Shown here: positions 1 to 9,249 of the stretch, in pieces
Layout: each line of letters opens with the position of its first letter
How positions within the stretch are numbered: position 1 is the stretch's first letter
Origin: Robertmurraya andreesenii
Lineage (GTDB): Bacteria > Bacillota > Bacilli > Bacillales > Cytobacillaceae
Direction: 5' to 3'
Length of the DNA: 64,000 nt
NCBI RefSeq assembly: GCF_030813005.1
Contig: NZ_JAUSTU010000001.1
Span: 186,001 to 250,000 of the forward strand
The notes under the pieces: generated by a model
What the model saw: the letters and a program-made list of their open reading frames with translations, nothing else
Told to the model about the DNA's origin: nothing
The model's database searches: none
Program-made: the position numbers and the translations under genes

Positions 1-13
1 ATGGGGAAAATAA
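1..13 (+). CDS. fabH: C-terminal end of beta-ketoacyl-ACP synthase III (partial)
   Basis: Only the last three codons (Trp-Gly-Lys) and a TAA stop at 11-13 lie inside the window. FabH proteins of Bacillus typically end in a Trp-Gly-Lys-like tail, and fabHA lies directly upstream of fabF in B. subtilis, so the call rests mainly on synteny. The protein would start the fatty-acid elongation cycle by condensing acetyl- or branched acyl-CoA with malonyl-ACP. Confidence 0.45.
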
Positions 14-80
14 GTAGCTATTTTCAAAGGCATTGTTGTTTTTTGAAGTATGGGATTTCTAAAGTTAGGAGTTGGGTAAG

Positions 81-1319
81 ATGACAAAGCGAAGAGTTGT
101 TGTAACAGGAGTCGGTGCGGTTACACCACTTGGAAAAGATATTGAAACGACCTGGAAAAATATTAAAGAAGGGGTTTCGGGAGTCGGTTTTTTAACGAGG
201 CTAAATCCTGATGACTATCCAGTAAAAGTAGTTGCAGAAGTAAAGGATTTTAATGTTGAAGATTTTATTGACAAGAAAGATGCTAGAAAAATGGACCGCT
301 TCACCCATTATGCCGTCGCTGCTTCCTTGATGGCGGTAAAGGATGCAGCCTTGCAGATTACAGAAGAGAATTCGCATCGGGTAGGCGTATGGATAGGCTC
401 TGGAATTGGCGGGATGGAAACCTTTGAAAACCAGTTTGAGACCTTTCTCAATAAAGGCTATCGCCGCGTAAGTCCATTTTTTGTCCCGATGATGATTCCC
501 GATATGGCGACAGGCCAGGTATCGATTACATTAGGGGCAAGGGGATTTAATTCCTGTACAGTAACGGCATGTGCAACGGGCACCAATTCAATTGGTGATG
601 CATTTAAAGTGATTCAACGTGGCGACGCCGATGCGATGATTACAGGAGGTACGGAAGCCCCGATTTCAAAAATGTCGATGGCGGGCTTTTGTGCAAATAA
701 AGCACTTTCGACGAATCCGGATCCAGAGAAGGCGAGCCGCCCATTTGACTTAAATCGAGACGGATTTGTCATGGGGGAAGGGGCAGGAATTGTTGTCTTA
801 GAGGAGCTTGAGCATGCACTTGCTAGAGGAGCAAAAATTTATGCGGAAATCGTCGGTTATGGGGCCACGGGAGATGCCTACCATATCACAGCACCGGCCC
901 CTGGAGGAGAAGGTGGAGCCCGTGCCATGAAGATGGCCATTGCGGATGCTGGCCTAAAGCCAGAAGATATTGCGTATATCAATGCTCATGGGACCAGCAC
1001 GGACTATAATGACAAATATGAAACCATGGCGATCAAGGAAGTGTTCGGGGATCATGCCTACAAGCTTGCTATCAGCTCAACAAAATCAATGACCGGCCAT
1101 TTGCTTGGTGCTGCCGGGGGAATTGAAGCGATCTTTACTGTGCTAGCGATGAAGGAATCGATATTACCACCAACGATTAACTATGAAACACCTGATCCAG
1201 AATGTGATCTTGACTATGTACCGAACAAAGCAAGACAGCAGGAAATTAAGACGGCTATAAGCAACTCCTTAGGCTTTGGTGGACATAATGCGACCATCGC
1301 ATTCCGAAAATATGAATGA
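81..1319 (+). CDS. fabF: beta-ketoacyl-ACP synthase II
   Basis: This 412-aa cytoplasmic enzyme condenses acyl-ACP with malonyl-ACP in fatty-acid elongation. The thiolase-fold catalytic triad is visible: nucleophile Cys164 (context TACATGT), His303 in NAHGTST and His340 in MTGH. Length and sequence match Bacillus FabF throughout. The ATG at 81 is preferred over a TTG at 72 because AGGAG at 67-71 lies 9 nt before the ATG and abuts the TTG. It follows the end of fabH and is closed by a clear terminator. In B. subtilis this pair is controlled by FapR, but the promoter lies outside the window. Confidence 0.97.
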   Translation: MTKRRVVVTGVGAVTPLGKDIETTWKNIKEGVSGVGFLTRLNPDDYPVKVVAEVKDFNVEDFIDKKDARKMDRFTHYAVAASLMAVKDAALQITEENSHRVGVWIGSGIGGMETFENQFETFLNKGYRRVSPFFVPMMIPDMATGQVSITLGARGFNSCTVTACATGTNSIGDAFKVIQRGDADAMITGGTEAPISKMSMAGFCANKALSTNPDPEKASRPFDLNRDGFVMGEGAGIVVLEELEHALARGAKIYAEIVGYGATGDAYHITAPAPGGEGGARAMKMAIADAGLKPEDIAYINAHGTSTDYNDKYETMAIKEVFGDHAYKLAISSTKSMTGHLLGAAGGIEAIFTVLAMKESILPPTINYETPDPECDLDYVPNKARQQEIKTAISNSLGFGGHNATIAFRKYE

Positions 1320-1323
1320 CTGT

Positions 1324-1351
1324 AAAGAACAGGGCCACCTGTTCTTTTTTT
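1324..1351 (+). terminator. rho-independent terminator of fabF
   Basis: A 10-bp stem (AAAGAACAGG at 1324-1333 with CCTGTTCTTT at 1338-1347) closes a 4-nt loop and runs into a T tract. Confidence 0.85.
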
Positions 1352-1398
1352 GCTTGCTAACACACTACTTCTGTTATCTCATCATAGAATGAAAAAAA

Positions 1399-2166
1399 AT
1401 GGAGGTCGAACATTTTGGGGTAATTCGTACGGATGAATGGCTGGAAGAGGATTTTAAAGATCCAAAGAAAATATGTGGGCGTATTTCTGGTGATGCGAGC
1501 CGTTTCTATTCTTATTTACAACAATTCGGCATGTATAAGCCCAATTTGAGAAGCTGGAGCTGCTTTCAGCAGCTGAAGAAGGAAATGGTTTGGGAGCAGG
1601 TGGCACAGCTCCATGAAAAATATCAGAAGAAATGGAACGGACCAGACGTGGATATTTATATATTCCCGATTAGCAGTGGGAGCTTTCTAATGGGAACCTC
1701 ACAGCAAAAAGGGGGTGTTTCCTTTAAAGGTAAATTATTTCTATTTTTGTCTCCCTTCGAGGATAAGAATGAATTAGAGGCACTGTTTATTCATGAGTAT
1801 CACCATGTTTGTCGGATTCATAAGCAGAAAAAGGACATAAAGGAATTCTCCTTGCTGGATTCTATCGTATTAGAGGGGCTAGCTGAACATGCTGTAGAGT
1901 ATTATTGCGGAAGTAAGTATAAGGCAGCTTGGTGTGATTCCTATTCAGAGGAGGAATTAAAAAAGTACTGGAAGAAGCTGAAGAAAGAAACTCGTCAGAT
2001 TAAAAGAGAGAATCCTCTTCATGATCGAATTCTTTTTGGACGAGGAGGATATCCAAGATTATTGGGTTATGCCCTAGGTTACTATATTACGAAAGACAAT
2101 TCAGAAAATAGAAACTTTTCCAGAAAAATAAATTTTTATTCGACGTCCGAAAATTTCATAAATTGA
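1399..2166 (+). CDS. yjaZ: DUF2268 putative Zn-dependent protease YjaZ
   Basis: The 255-aa product has an HEXXH zinc-protease signature (HEYHH, about residue 135) followed by a downstream Glu in a LEGLAEH segment, as in DUF2268 proteins. In B. subtilis yjaZ also follows fabHA-fabF. The physiological substrate is unknown. The start is doubtful: the only in-frame ATG (1399) has no upstream ribosome site, while an ideal GGAGG at 1401-1405 points to a TTG at 1415 that is out of frame by one base and meets a stop two codons later. Restoring one G in the run at 1417-1420 would give a canonical start (M-G-V-I-R-T-D). It may therefore be weakly expressed or carry a small indel. Confidence 0.8.
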   Translation: MEVEHFGVIRTDEWLEEDFKDPKKICGRISGDASRFYSYLQQFGMYKPNLRSWSCFQQLKKEMVWEQVAQLHEKYQKKWNGPDVDIYIFPISSGSFLMGTSQQKGGVSFKGKLFLFLSPFEDKNELEALFIHEYHHVCRIHKQKKDIKEFSLLDSIVLEGLAEHAVEYYCGSKYKAAWCDSYSEEELKKYWKKLKKETRQIKRENPLHDRILFGRGGYPRLLGYALGYYITKDNSENRNFSRKINFYSTSENFIN

Positions 2167-2193
2167 AACAATATTATATGTGAATTTTCCTTG

Positions 2194-2228
2194 AAAAAGC
2201 CTGCTATTAAAGGCTTTTTGCTTTTTTT
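2194..2228 (+). terminator. terminator of yjaZ
   Basis: AAAAAGCC at 2194-2201 pairs with GGCTTTTT at 2212-2219, with more T residues following to 2228. Confidence 0.75.
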
Positions 2229-2262
2229 AAAAAAGGGAATTTTATTAACTATTAAAAATATC

Positions 2263-2291
2263 TTGCTTTTTTAATAAAATTGTAATAATAT
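2263..2291 (+). promoter_or_regulatory. candidate sigma-A promoter of the app operon
   Basis: TTGCTT at 2263-2268 and TAATAT at 2286-2291 are separated by 17 bp in an AT-rich stretch. It leaves a leader of about 150 nt before appD in which I see no recognisable riboswitch or other element. Confidence 0.4.
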
Positions 2292-2445
2292 TTTAATCAT
2301 CCAATCGAATTAACTGAATAATTCAAATAACTTAAATTTAATAAGAAAACAAGCCTTCAAGTTATATTCTCTCAGTGTTGAATCAGCATAAAAGGATTCA
2401 GTGCATGTATGAGATTCACGCTCCGGAGGGGTTAGGAGGATTACT

Positions 2446-3462
2446 TTGAGTGAGCCAGTATTAAAAATAAACCATTTGAAAACTTCCTTTCGAATTAAGG
2501 ACGAGTATTTTGCAGCGGTTGACGACGTTTCACTTACAGTGAATAAGAACGAGTTATTAGCGATCGTGGGAGAGTCAGGATGTGGAAAAAGCGCTCTGGC
2601 ATTCTCCATTATGAATCTGCACACTCGTGCAAAAATTGAAGGGGAAATTACATTTAAGGGCCAGAATTTAGTCAATTTATCTACAGCTGAATTAAATAAG
2701 CTGCGTGGGAAGAACATGGGGATGATCTTCCAGGATCCCCTTACTGCTCTTAATCCATTGATGATTATTGGCGATCAAATTGGCGAAATTTTGTTAATTC
2801 ATAACAAAAATATGGCCGTGAATGAGCGAAAGCAGCGTGTTGTTGAGTTATTAACAAAGGTTGGTATTCCTCGTCCAGAACATGTGTATACACAATATCC
2901 ACATGAACTATCGGGTGGGATGAGACAACGGGTAGTTATTGCGATGGCGATTGCTAATAATCCTGAGCTGTTAATAGCGGATGAGCCAACAACCGCACTT
3001 GATGTAACGATTCAGTCACAAATTCTTGATCTTATTAAGGACTTAAAAGAGGAGTCGCATGCAGGAGTCATTCTCATTACCCATGACTTAGGGGTTGTCG
3101 CAGAAATGGCTGACCGTGTAGCGGTCATGTATGCAGGACAAATCGTTGAAATTGCTGATGTGTATACATTATTTGAGAACCCATTGCATCCTTATACAAG
3201 ATCATTACTGAACTCAGTACCAACGACCAATGAGGAGCAAAGCAAGCTTCATGTGATTCAAGGGGTTGTTCCAGCACTGCAAAATTTACCAAGGGAAGGC
3301 TGTCGTTTCGGTCCGAGAATCCCTTGGATTAAGGAATCAGCGCATGAGAAGAATCCAGTCCTGCATGAAGTAAGTCCTGGACACTTCGTTCGTTGTACCT
3401 GCTACAAGGATTTTCATTTCCCTCACGAAGACAAGGAGGAAAAGCAGCATGTCATTTCTTGA
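2446..3462 (+). CDS. appD: oligopeptide ABC transporter ATP-binding protein AppD
   Basis: This 338-aa ATPase powers peptide import with AppF, AppB, AppC and the binding protein AppA. Visible are Walker A (GESGCGKS), the signature LSGGMRQR, Walker B (LLIADEP) and the switch His (ITHDLG). The C-terminal oligopeptide-transporter extension keeps a first Cys (GCRF) and a final VRCTC, but Ile replaces the middle Cys usual in OppD/DppD (RIPW for RCP). The start is a TTG at 2446 with AGGAGG about 7 nt upstream. It overlaps appF by 14 nt, indicating translational coupling. The alternative would be dppD/oppD, but synteny after yjaZ favours app. Confidence 0.9.
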   Translation: MSEPVLKINHLKTSFRIKDEYFAAVDDVSLTVNKNELLAIVGESGCGKSALAFSIMNLHTRAKIEGEITFKGQNLVNLSTAELNKLRGKNMGMIFQDPLTALNPLMIIGDQIGEILLIHNKNMAVNERKQRVVELLTKVGIPRPEHVYTQYPHELSGGMRQRVVIAMAIANNPELLIADEPTTALDVTIQSQILDLIKDLKEESHAGVILITHDLGVVAEMADRVAVMYAGQIVEIADVYTLFENPLHPYTRSLLNSVPTTNEEQSKLHVIQGVVPALQNLPREGCRFGPRIPWIKESAHEKNPVLHEVSPGHFVRCTCYKDFHFPHEDKEEKQHVIS

Positions 3463-4381
3463 AATTGATGATCTAAAGGTTCACTTTCCCATTCGAGGGG
3501 GATTTTTTGGAAGAACTCTTGCTCATGTAAAAGCTGTTGATGGGGTATCATTTTCGATTGAAAAAGGAAAAACATACGGTTTGGTTGGGGAATCCGGTTC
3601 AGGGAAAACAACAACGGGCCGTGCCATCATCGGATTAAATAAGATCACGTCAGGAAGGGTTACCTTTGAAGGAAAGGAAATTACCGACTTACGTCGAGCG
3701 AGTAAGGATTTACGCAGAGATATTCAAATGATTTTTCAGGACCCGTACTCTTCTTTGAATCCGAAGAAGCGAGTCATTGATATTATCGCTGAGCCTCTTC
3801 GAAACTATGAAAAGCTTTCAAAGGCAGAGGAAACGAAGAGAGTTCAGGAGCTCTTAGAGCTTGTTGGATTAAGTCCGGAAAGTATTCTTAAGTACCCGCA
3901 TGAATTCTCAGGTGGACAGCGCCAAAGAATCGGAATTGCCCGAGCCATTGCCTTAAAACCAAAGCTAATCATTGCGGACGAGCCTGTTTCAGCACTAGAT
4001 GTATCCGTACAGGCACAAGTATTGAATTTTATGCAGGAGATCCAAAAGGAATTAGGACTTACTTATCTATTTATTAGCCATGATCTTGGTGTTATCAAAC
4101 ATATGTGTGACCATATCGGGATTATGTATAAGGGTAGACATGTTGAATCTGGAACAACAAAGGATATTTTTGAGAACCCGCAGCATATTTACACAAAGCG
4201 ACTTGTTGCAGCCATTCCAGATATCAATCCTAGAAACCGCAATGAACAGCTTAAATTCCGTCAAGATGTAAAACAAGAGTATGAGCAGGCATTTGATCAA
4301 TACTTTGATGACGAGGGCTTGGCCTATCCGTTGCAGCCCGTATCTGATACACATCTAGTGGCTTTGCCTGAGAGAGGTTGA
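3449..4381 (+). CDS. appF: oligopeptide ABC transporter ATP-binding protein AppF
   Basis: The 310-aa second ATPase of the App importer has Walker A (GESGSGKTT), signature FSGGQRQRIGIARA, Walker B (LIIADEP) and the FISHDLG switch. It forms a heterodimeric engine with AppD on the cytoplasmic face of the AppB/AppC channel. Translation starts at an ATG inside the 3' end of appD with a GGAGG-type site upstream. The C-terminal extension after about residue 250 is typical of OppF-like ATPases. Confidence 0.9.
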   Translation: MSFLEIDDLKVHFPIRGGFFGRTLAHVKAVDGVSFSIEKGKTYGLVGESGSGKTTTGRAIIGLNKITSGRVTFEGKEITDLRRASKDLRRDIQMIFQDPYSSLNPKKRVIDIIAEPLRNYEKLSKAEETKRVQELLELVGLSPESILKYPHEFSGGQRQRIGIARAIALKPKLIIADEPVSALDVSVQAQVLNFMQEIQKELGLTYLFISHDLGVIKHMCDHIGIMYKGRHVESGTTKDIFENPQHIYTKRLVAAIPDINPRNRNEQLKFRQDVKQEYEQAFDQYFDDEGLAYPLQPVSDTHLVALPERG

Positions 4382-4386
4382 TTGCA

Positions 4387-5349
4387 ATGTGGAAATTTTC
4401 TTTACGTCGAATCATTACGATGATTCCGCAAATTATATTGCTTAGTATCGTCGTGTTTATATTAGCAAAGATGATGCCTGGGGATGCTTTAACAGGATTG
4501 ATTGATCCGAATATTGACCCAAGTACCATCGAAGAAAAGCGGGAAGCCCTTGGTCTAAATGACCCGTGGTACGAGCAATATGCCAATTGGATAAGCGGTG
4601 TATTGCACGGGGATTTGGGGCAATCCTTTAAATTTAAGATGCCTGTAAGCGAGCTTGTTTGGCAAAGACTTGTTAATACGTTTTGGCTATCCGTATTGAC
4701 CTTAATCATTACTTATTTAATTGCAGTTCCTCTTGGAATTACGAGTGGGCGCTTTCACGACACATGGGCAGACCGAATCATTACAGGATACACCTATATC
4801 GGTTTTGCTGCACCATTATTTATCTTTGCGCTCGTTATGCTTTGGATATTTGGTTTTTATTTAGATTGGTTCCCAACAGGTGGAAGTGTTAAGCCAGGGA
4901 TAGAGCCTGGAACGCTCGATTATTTTATGAGCAAGGTTTATCACATGTTGTTACCAGCCTTGTCTATGGCATTGATTTCTACTGTATCAACAGTTCAATA
5001 CTTGCGAAGTGAAATCATCGATACGAAGCAGAAGGACTTTATTTTGACTGCAAGAGCAAAAGGGGCTTCTGAATCAAGAGTTTATAATCGCCATATTTTG
5101 AGAAATTCACTGTTACCGATTGCTGCTTTTTTCGGATATGAAATTTCAGGTTTAATCGGGGGCTCGATTTTCATTGAAAATATCTTCGGTTATCCTGGGA
5201 TGGGGCAACTATTCTTAAATTCGATTCTTCTTCGTGACTACAGTGTTGTGACAGCGTTAGTATTATTATTCGGAATATTTACTATTCTAGGATCTCTACT
5301 ATCAGATATTGTCTTAAGTATCGTTGACCCGCGTATACGGATTAAATAA
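4387..5349 (+). CDS. appB: oligopeptide ABC transporter permease AppB
   Basis: This 320-aa integral membrane protein has about six hydrophobic segments and the BPD_transp_1 coupling loop (ARAKGASE...RHILRNSLLP). With AppC it forms the peptide channel. The N-terminal helix followed by a long outside loop (GDALTGL...GDLGQS) is typical of OppB/DppB. The ATG at 4387 is chosen over a TTG at 4378 because the AGAGAGG ribosome site (4371-4377) is well spaced only from the ATG. Confidence 0.9.
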   Translation: MWKFSLRRIITMIPQIILLSIVVFILAKMMPGDALTGLIDPNIDPSTIEEKREALGLNDPWYEQYANWISGVLHGDLGQSFKFKMPVSELVWQRLVNTFWLSVLTLIITYLIAVPLGITSGRFHDTWADRIITGYTYIGFAAPLFIFALVMLWIFGFYLDWFPTGGSVKPGIEPGTLDYFMSKVYHMLLPALSMALISTVSTVQYLRSEIIDTKQKDFILTARAKGASESRVYNRHILRNSLLPIAAFFGYEISGLIGGSIFIENIFGYPGMGQLFLNSILLRDYSVVTALVLLFGIFTILGSLLSDIVLSIVDPRIRIK

Positions 5350-5373
5350 GCATCCACAGTGAGGTGATTCAAA

Positions 5374-6288
5374 ATGGAAGAAAAGGTTCAATTAGATAAA
5401 AATATTGTAACTACGAAAGATGCACCAAAAAGTCCTCCAGGCTGGAAAATCGTGTGGCGGGAAATTGTTCGGGATAAAGTTGCATTTATCTCTTTGATTT
5501 TTCTAGTCTTATTGATTGTTTCGGTGTATGGCGTTTCTTTTTTCCTCGATCAAGAGGAAATTGTAAAGGTTGATTTATTCTCTATTCACCAGCCGCCATC
5601 AGAGGAATTTCTGCTTGGAACAGATTACGGTGGACGGGATGTATTCGGTCAATTAATTATCGGTACACGAAATTCACTCTCCATTGGTATATTAGTCACT
5701 TTGATGACCGGTGTGATTGGGATTATTTATGGATTAATCGCTGGTTACTTTGGTGGAACGATTGATAATATTATGATGCGAATCGTTGATTTCTTCATGG
5801 TATTGCCGTTCGTGATGATTGTTATCGTCTTCGTGGCGATTGTACCGAAGTATAGTATCCTATCATTTTCATTAATTATGACGGCATTTTTGTGGATGGG
5901 AAAAGCAAGGTTAATCCGTTCAAAAGCCTTACAGGAAAAGGAACTGGATTATGTACAAGCATCCAAAACACTTGGTTCTTCTAACTTGAAGATTATTTTT
6001 ACCCAAGTGCTGCCAAATTTAAGTTCGATCATCATCGTCTCGATGACATTGAATTTGGCTGCAAACATTGGCTTAGAATCTGGTTTATCCTTCTTGGGCT
6101 TTGGATTCCCAGAAAGCACGCCAAGCTTAGGAACTTTAGTTTCTTATGCGAGAAACCCACAAACTCTTGAATTTAGGTGGTGGATTTGGGTACCTGCATC
6201 ATTACTAATTCTAGTATTGATGTTAAGTATAAATAATGTCGGACAAGCGTTAAAGCGTGCGACCGACGCAAAACAAAGAAGAGGCTAA
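5374..6288 (+). CDS. appC: oligopeptide ABC transporter permease AppC
   Basis: The 304-aa partner permease has the N-terminal cytoplasmic segment and LGTDYGGRDVF motif typical of OppC/DppC, then five further membrane helices and the coupling loop (ASKTLGSSNLKI). It begins 25 nt after appB with a GAGGTGA site. Unlike B. subtilis, where appA precedes appB, the binding-protein gene follows this one. Confidence 0.9.
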   Translation: MEEKVQLDKNIVTTKDAPKSPPGWKIVWREIVRDKVAFISLIFLVLLIVSVYGVSFFLDQEEIVKVDLFSIHQPPSEEFLLGTDYGGRDVFGQLIIGTRNSLSIGILVTLMTGVIGIIYGLIAGYFGGTIDNIMMRIVDFFMVLPFVMIVIVFVAIVPKYSILSFSLIMTAFLWMGKARLIRSKALQEKELDYVQASKTLGSSNLKIIFTQVLPNLSSIIIVSMTLNLAANIGLESGLSFLGFGFPESTPSLGTLVSYARNPQTLEFRWWIWVPASLLILVLMLSINNVGQALKRATDAKQRRG

Positions 6289-6305
6289 AAGGGAGGAATA
6301 GCAGA

Positions 6306-8183
6306 ATGAAAAAGGCAACATTCAGCAAGCTTCTGTTGGCGTTCTTGCTTGTCTTTTCACTAGTGTTAACCGCTTGTTCTAAAGATGGGGACAAGGCGAA
6401 AGACTCTGGCGACAAAGGCGACAAGAAGACAGAAGAAAAAGAAGATGGATTATACTCCATCGAAGATTTCAGCAATACAAAGACAAACGAAGGAAAAGCC
6501 ATTGAAGGCGGAAACTTCAACTATGGATTAGTATCAGATACTGCATTTGAAGGAACTCTTAACTGGAACTTCTATGATGGAAACCCTGATGCACAAATTC
6601 TTACTTGGTTTGACGAACCTCTATTAACATGGGATGTCAACTATGTGTACACAAATGATGGAGCAGCAACCTATGAAACAGATGCAGAGGTTTCACCAGC
6701 AGTTCTTGAGAAGCTTCCAGCTGACCAAGCTGCAGAAGTAAAAGAAAATGGTGTAACCATTACTTTCAAAATCAGAGACAATGTTAACTGGCACGATGGC
6801 AAGCCTGTAACGGCTGAGGACTGGGCATTTGCTCATGAAGTAATTGCTAATCCAAAGTATGATGGTGTTCGCTATGGAGATATTACAAATGTTGTCGGTG
6901 TGGAAGAATACCATGACGGAAAAGCAGATTCTATTACTGGTATTGAATTGATTGACGAGAAAACATTAAAAATCACTTACAAGCAACAATCTCCATCTCT
7001 ACTAACTGGTGGAATTTGGACATATCCACTTGCTAAGCATATTTTTGGTGATATGCCTGTAGATAAAATCTCTTCTTCAAAAGAAGTTCGTGAAAAGCCA
7101 ATCGGTTTTGGACCATTCATCGTTGATTCAATCGTACCTGGTGAATCTGTAGTTATGAAGAAAAACGCTGACTACTGGCGCGGTGAGCCAAAGCTTGATT
7201 CTGTAACAATTAAAGTGGTTAACCCGACTGTTGTTGTTCAAGCGCTTGAAAAAGGTGAAATTGATACGGTTAGCGAATTCCCAGTTGATCAATTTCCAGC
7301 TAATGCGAAAATGTCAAACGTGGAATACTTAGGGGCTATTGACCGTGCCTATACGTATATTGGTTTCAAATTAGGTTCATATGATAAAGAAAACAAATCG
7401 ATTAAGCCAGATCCAAATGCAAAAATGGCTGATGTGAAATTACGCCAAGCAATGTGGCATGCGGTTGATAATGACACTGTTGGTAAGAAGTTCTACCATG
7501 GATTACGTTGGAATGCGACAACATTAATTCCTCCATCCCATCCAGAATTCCATGATGCAACAAACGAAGGTCGTAAGTACGATCCTGAAAAAGCAAAGCA
7601 ATTGCTTGATGAAGCTGGCTACAAAGATGTTGATGGTGACGGAATCCGTGAAGATAAGAACGGTAAACCTTTCGTAATCAACTTTGCTTCTATGTCAGGT
7701 GGCGACACTGCTGAGCCATTAGCAAAATACTATATCCAAGCTTGGAAAGAAGTAGGACTTAATGTAGAATTATTAGATGGCCGTTTACAAGAGTTTAACA
7801 CGTTCTACGATCGTGTTGGACAAGCTGGTGATGACGATCCTGCTGTAGATATTTACCAAGGTGCATGGGGCGTGGGAATTGACGTTGACCCAACAGGCCT
7901 ATATGGTAATGTAATGTTCAACTTTACTCGTTGGCAAAATGACAAAAACGATGAGCTTCTTGCAAAAGGAATTTCAAAAGACGCATTTGATGTAGACTAT
8001 CGTAAAAAAGTATACAATGAGTGGCAACAATTAATGGTAGATGAAGTTCCAGTATTCCCAACTCTATATCGTGCAATTTTAGTTCCGGTCAACAACCGTG
8101 TTCAAAACTATTCGATCGAAGAAGGATGGAATGAAAAACAAAACATCGCTGTAACTGCAGAAGAAGCTCCAAAAGCAAAATAA
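6306..8183 (+). CDS. appA: oligopeptide-binding lipoprotein AppA
   Basis: This 625-aa extracytoplasmic solute-binding protein of the SBP_bac_5 family captures peptides for AppBCDF. It has a lipoprotein signal peptide ending in the lipobox LTAC (Cys about residue 24), a Ser/Lys/Asp/Glu-rich linker and the family features WHDGKPVTAEDWAFAHE and GPFIVDSI. It is unusually long for the family (typically about 540-600 aa). AAGGGAGGAA precedes the ATG. It is the last gene of the operon, 17 nt after appC, and a terminator follows. Confidence 0.9.
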   Translation: MKKATFSKLLLAFLLVFSLVLTACSKDGDKAKDSGDKGDKKTEEKEDGLYSIEDFSNTKTNEGKAIEGGNFNYGLVSDTAFEGTLNWNFYDGNPDAQILTWFDEPLLTWDVNYVYTNDGAATYETDAEVSPAVLEKLPADQAAEVKENGVTITFKIRDNVNWHDGKPVTAEDWAFAHEVIANPKYDGVRYGDITNVVGVEEYHDGKADSITGIELIDEKTLKITYKQQSPSLLTGGIWTYPLAKHIFGDMPVDKISSSKEVREKPIGFGPFIVDSIVPGESVVMKKNADYWRGEPKLDSVTIKVVNPTVVVQALEKGEIDTVSEFPVDQFPANAKMSNVEYLGAIDRAYTYIGFKLGSYDKENKSIKPDPNAKMADVKLRQAMWHAVDNDTVGKKFYHGLRWNATTLIPPSHPEFHDATNEGRKYDPEKAKQLLDEAGYKDVDGDGIREDKNGKPFVINFASMSGGDTAEPLAKYYIQAWKEVGLNVELLDGRLQEFNTFYDRVGQAGDDDPAVDIYQGAWGVGIDVDPTGLYGNVMFNFTRWQNDKNDELLAKGISKDAFDVDYRKKVYNEWQQLMVDEVPVFPTLYRAILVPVNNRVQNYSIEEGWNEKQNIAVTAEEAPKAK

Positions 8184-8191
8184 TCATCTAA

Positions 8192-8222
8192 AGAAAAGAC
8201 TCGTTTTTAACGGGTCTTTTCT
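8192..8222 (+). terminator. terminator of the app operon
   Basis: A 12-bp stem (8192-8203 with 8211-8222) closes a 7-nt loop. The T-rich run forms the 3' arm of the stem. Confidence 0.75.
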
Positions 8223-8407
8223 TATGTCGTTTTCATTCAGATGGTAATAATGGAACTGGTTATGTTCAAAAACATCAATGTTTGAGAAAATCGTATTCCT
8301 TCTCCATTATTGGATATTTTGGTGGATGATGGGATTTCTGGGAATAAAATTTTTCCTCACTGACAATACTTAGTGACAAACAGGTTAATGAAGTGAGGGG
8401 TAGATTC

Positions 8408-9154
8408 ATGTTATATCTTCATGATGTTTGGGTGAATTGGTTTGAAGGTGAAGAGAATGGATACAATGTTTGTCACTTCCACGAATGGCGTAAGGATGAT
8501 GGAGTCGAACTTCTGGATCAGGTTCCTTTGTTAAAAATATCATCTGTCCTTTTCAATTACATAGAGAATGACTTATCAGAATTACCGCAGCAGCTATTAG
8601 ATGACATCTATCAAAAGGCGTATTTACGGAAAAATCATGAGAGAATCCAGCTCGAATATTGTTTTGTGGCAACGGATGGGGTCGGGATCATTGTGGTCGA
8701 TACAATTGGCTATAATATTCCGATTCGAAAAAGCAGACTCATTCCTCGGCAAGAGCAGCTAGTCTATGAAATGATTGAAAGTCATGATCCTATTGATTAT
8801 GAGTTTAATGGTCACTCTCCTATGAAGGAATTTCATATTCTATCACCTGCACCGGAATTAATGCATGGGCTGACGAGGAAGGAGAGGCAGTTAAAGCAAT
8901 TATTGTTTATGGCCTTGGACCAGCTAAGGGCCTGCAATAATGCTGCGGAGATCCGTTATTGGTATACAGAATGGAGTCCGGAGCGCTATAAGGAAATTCA
9001 GGATTTGAATTTTGACCATGCATGGCAACAGCTGTACGAGGAAACGAAATTTGGATGGTCGGGCAAGCATGAACAGTTTTGTGAGAATCTCATTAAGGGC
9101 CAGCCCTTTTTTGAAAAGCTATGGGAAATGGAGCATGGTTCGAAGGTGAATTGA
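8408..9154 (+). CDS. yjbA: UPF0736 family protein YjbA
   Basis: The 248-aa soluble protein matches YjbA of B. subtilis from its first residues (MLYLHDVWVNWFEGEENGYN) to the end. No catalytic motif is recognisable and the function is unknown. The ATG at 8408 is chosen over an in-frame GTG at 8393 because GTGAGGGG (8393-8400) serves as the ribosome site. The site is part of a possible 7-bp stem with CCTCACT at 8355-8361. yjbA lies between app and trpS as in B. subtilis. Confidence 0.92.
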   Translation: MLYLHDVWVNWFEGEENGYNVCHFHEWRKDDGVELLDQVPLLKISSVLFNYIENDLSELPQQLLDDIYQKAYLRKNHERIQLEYCFVATDGVGIIVVDTIGYNIPIRKSRLIPRQEQLVYEMIESHDPIDYEFNGHSPMKEFHILSPAPELMHGLTRKERQLKQLLFMALDQLRACNNAAEIRYWYTEWSPERYKEIQDLNFDHAWQQLYEETKFGWSGKHEQFCENLIKGQPFFEKLWEMEHGSKVN

Positions 9155-9206
9155 ACTAGGAAGAACACCTGGTTTGATTGGTACCCAGATAATAGAATAA
9201 TCAAGC

Positions 9207-9241
9207 AAAAAGGTAACCTTGCAATGTTGGTTACCTTTTTT
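9207..9241. terminator. bidirectional terminator between yjbA and trpS
   Basis: A 12-bp stem (9207-9218 with 9229-9240) with A and T tracts on its two sides serves the convergent genes yjbA and trpS. Confidence 0.85.
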
Positions 9242-9249
9242 CCGCCGTA

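Noticed and set aside
2310..2717. Minus-strand open frame of 135 codons over the appD start
   Set aside because: It is antisense to a clear ABC ATPase gene, has no ribosome site and no recognisable protein.
8245..8361. Partial inverted repeats before yjbA as a possible riboswitch
   Set aside because: Stems are short with long loops and no known riboswitch pattern fits.
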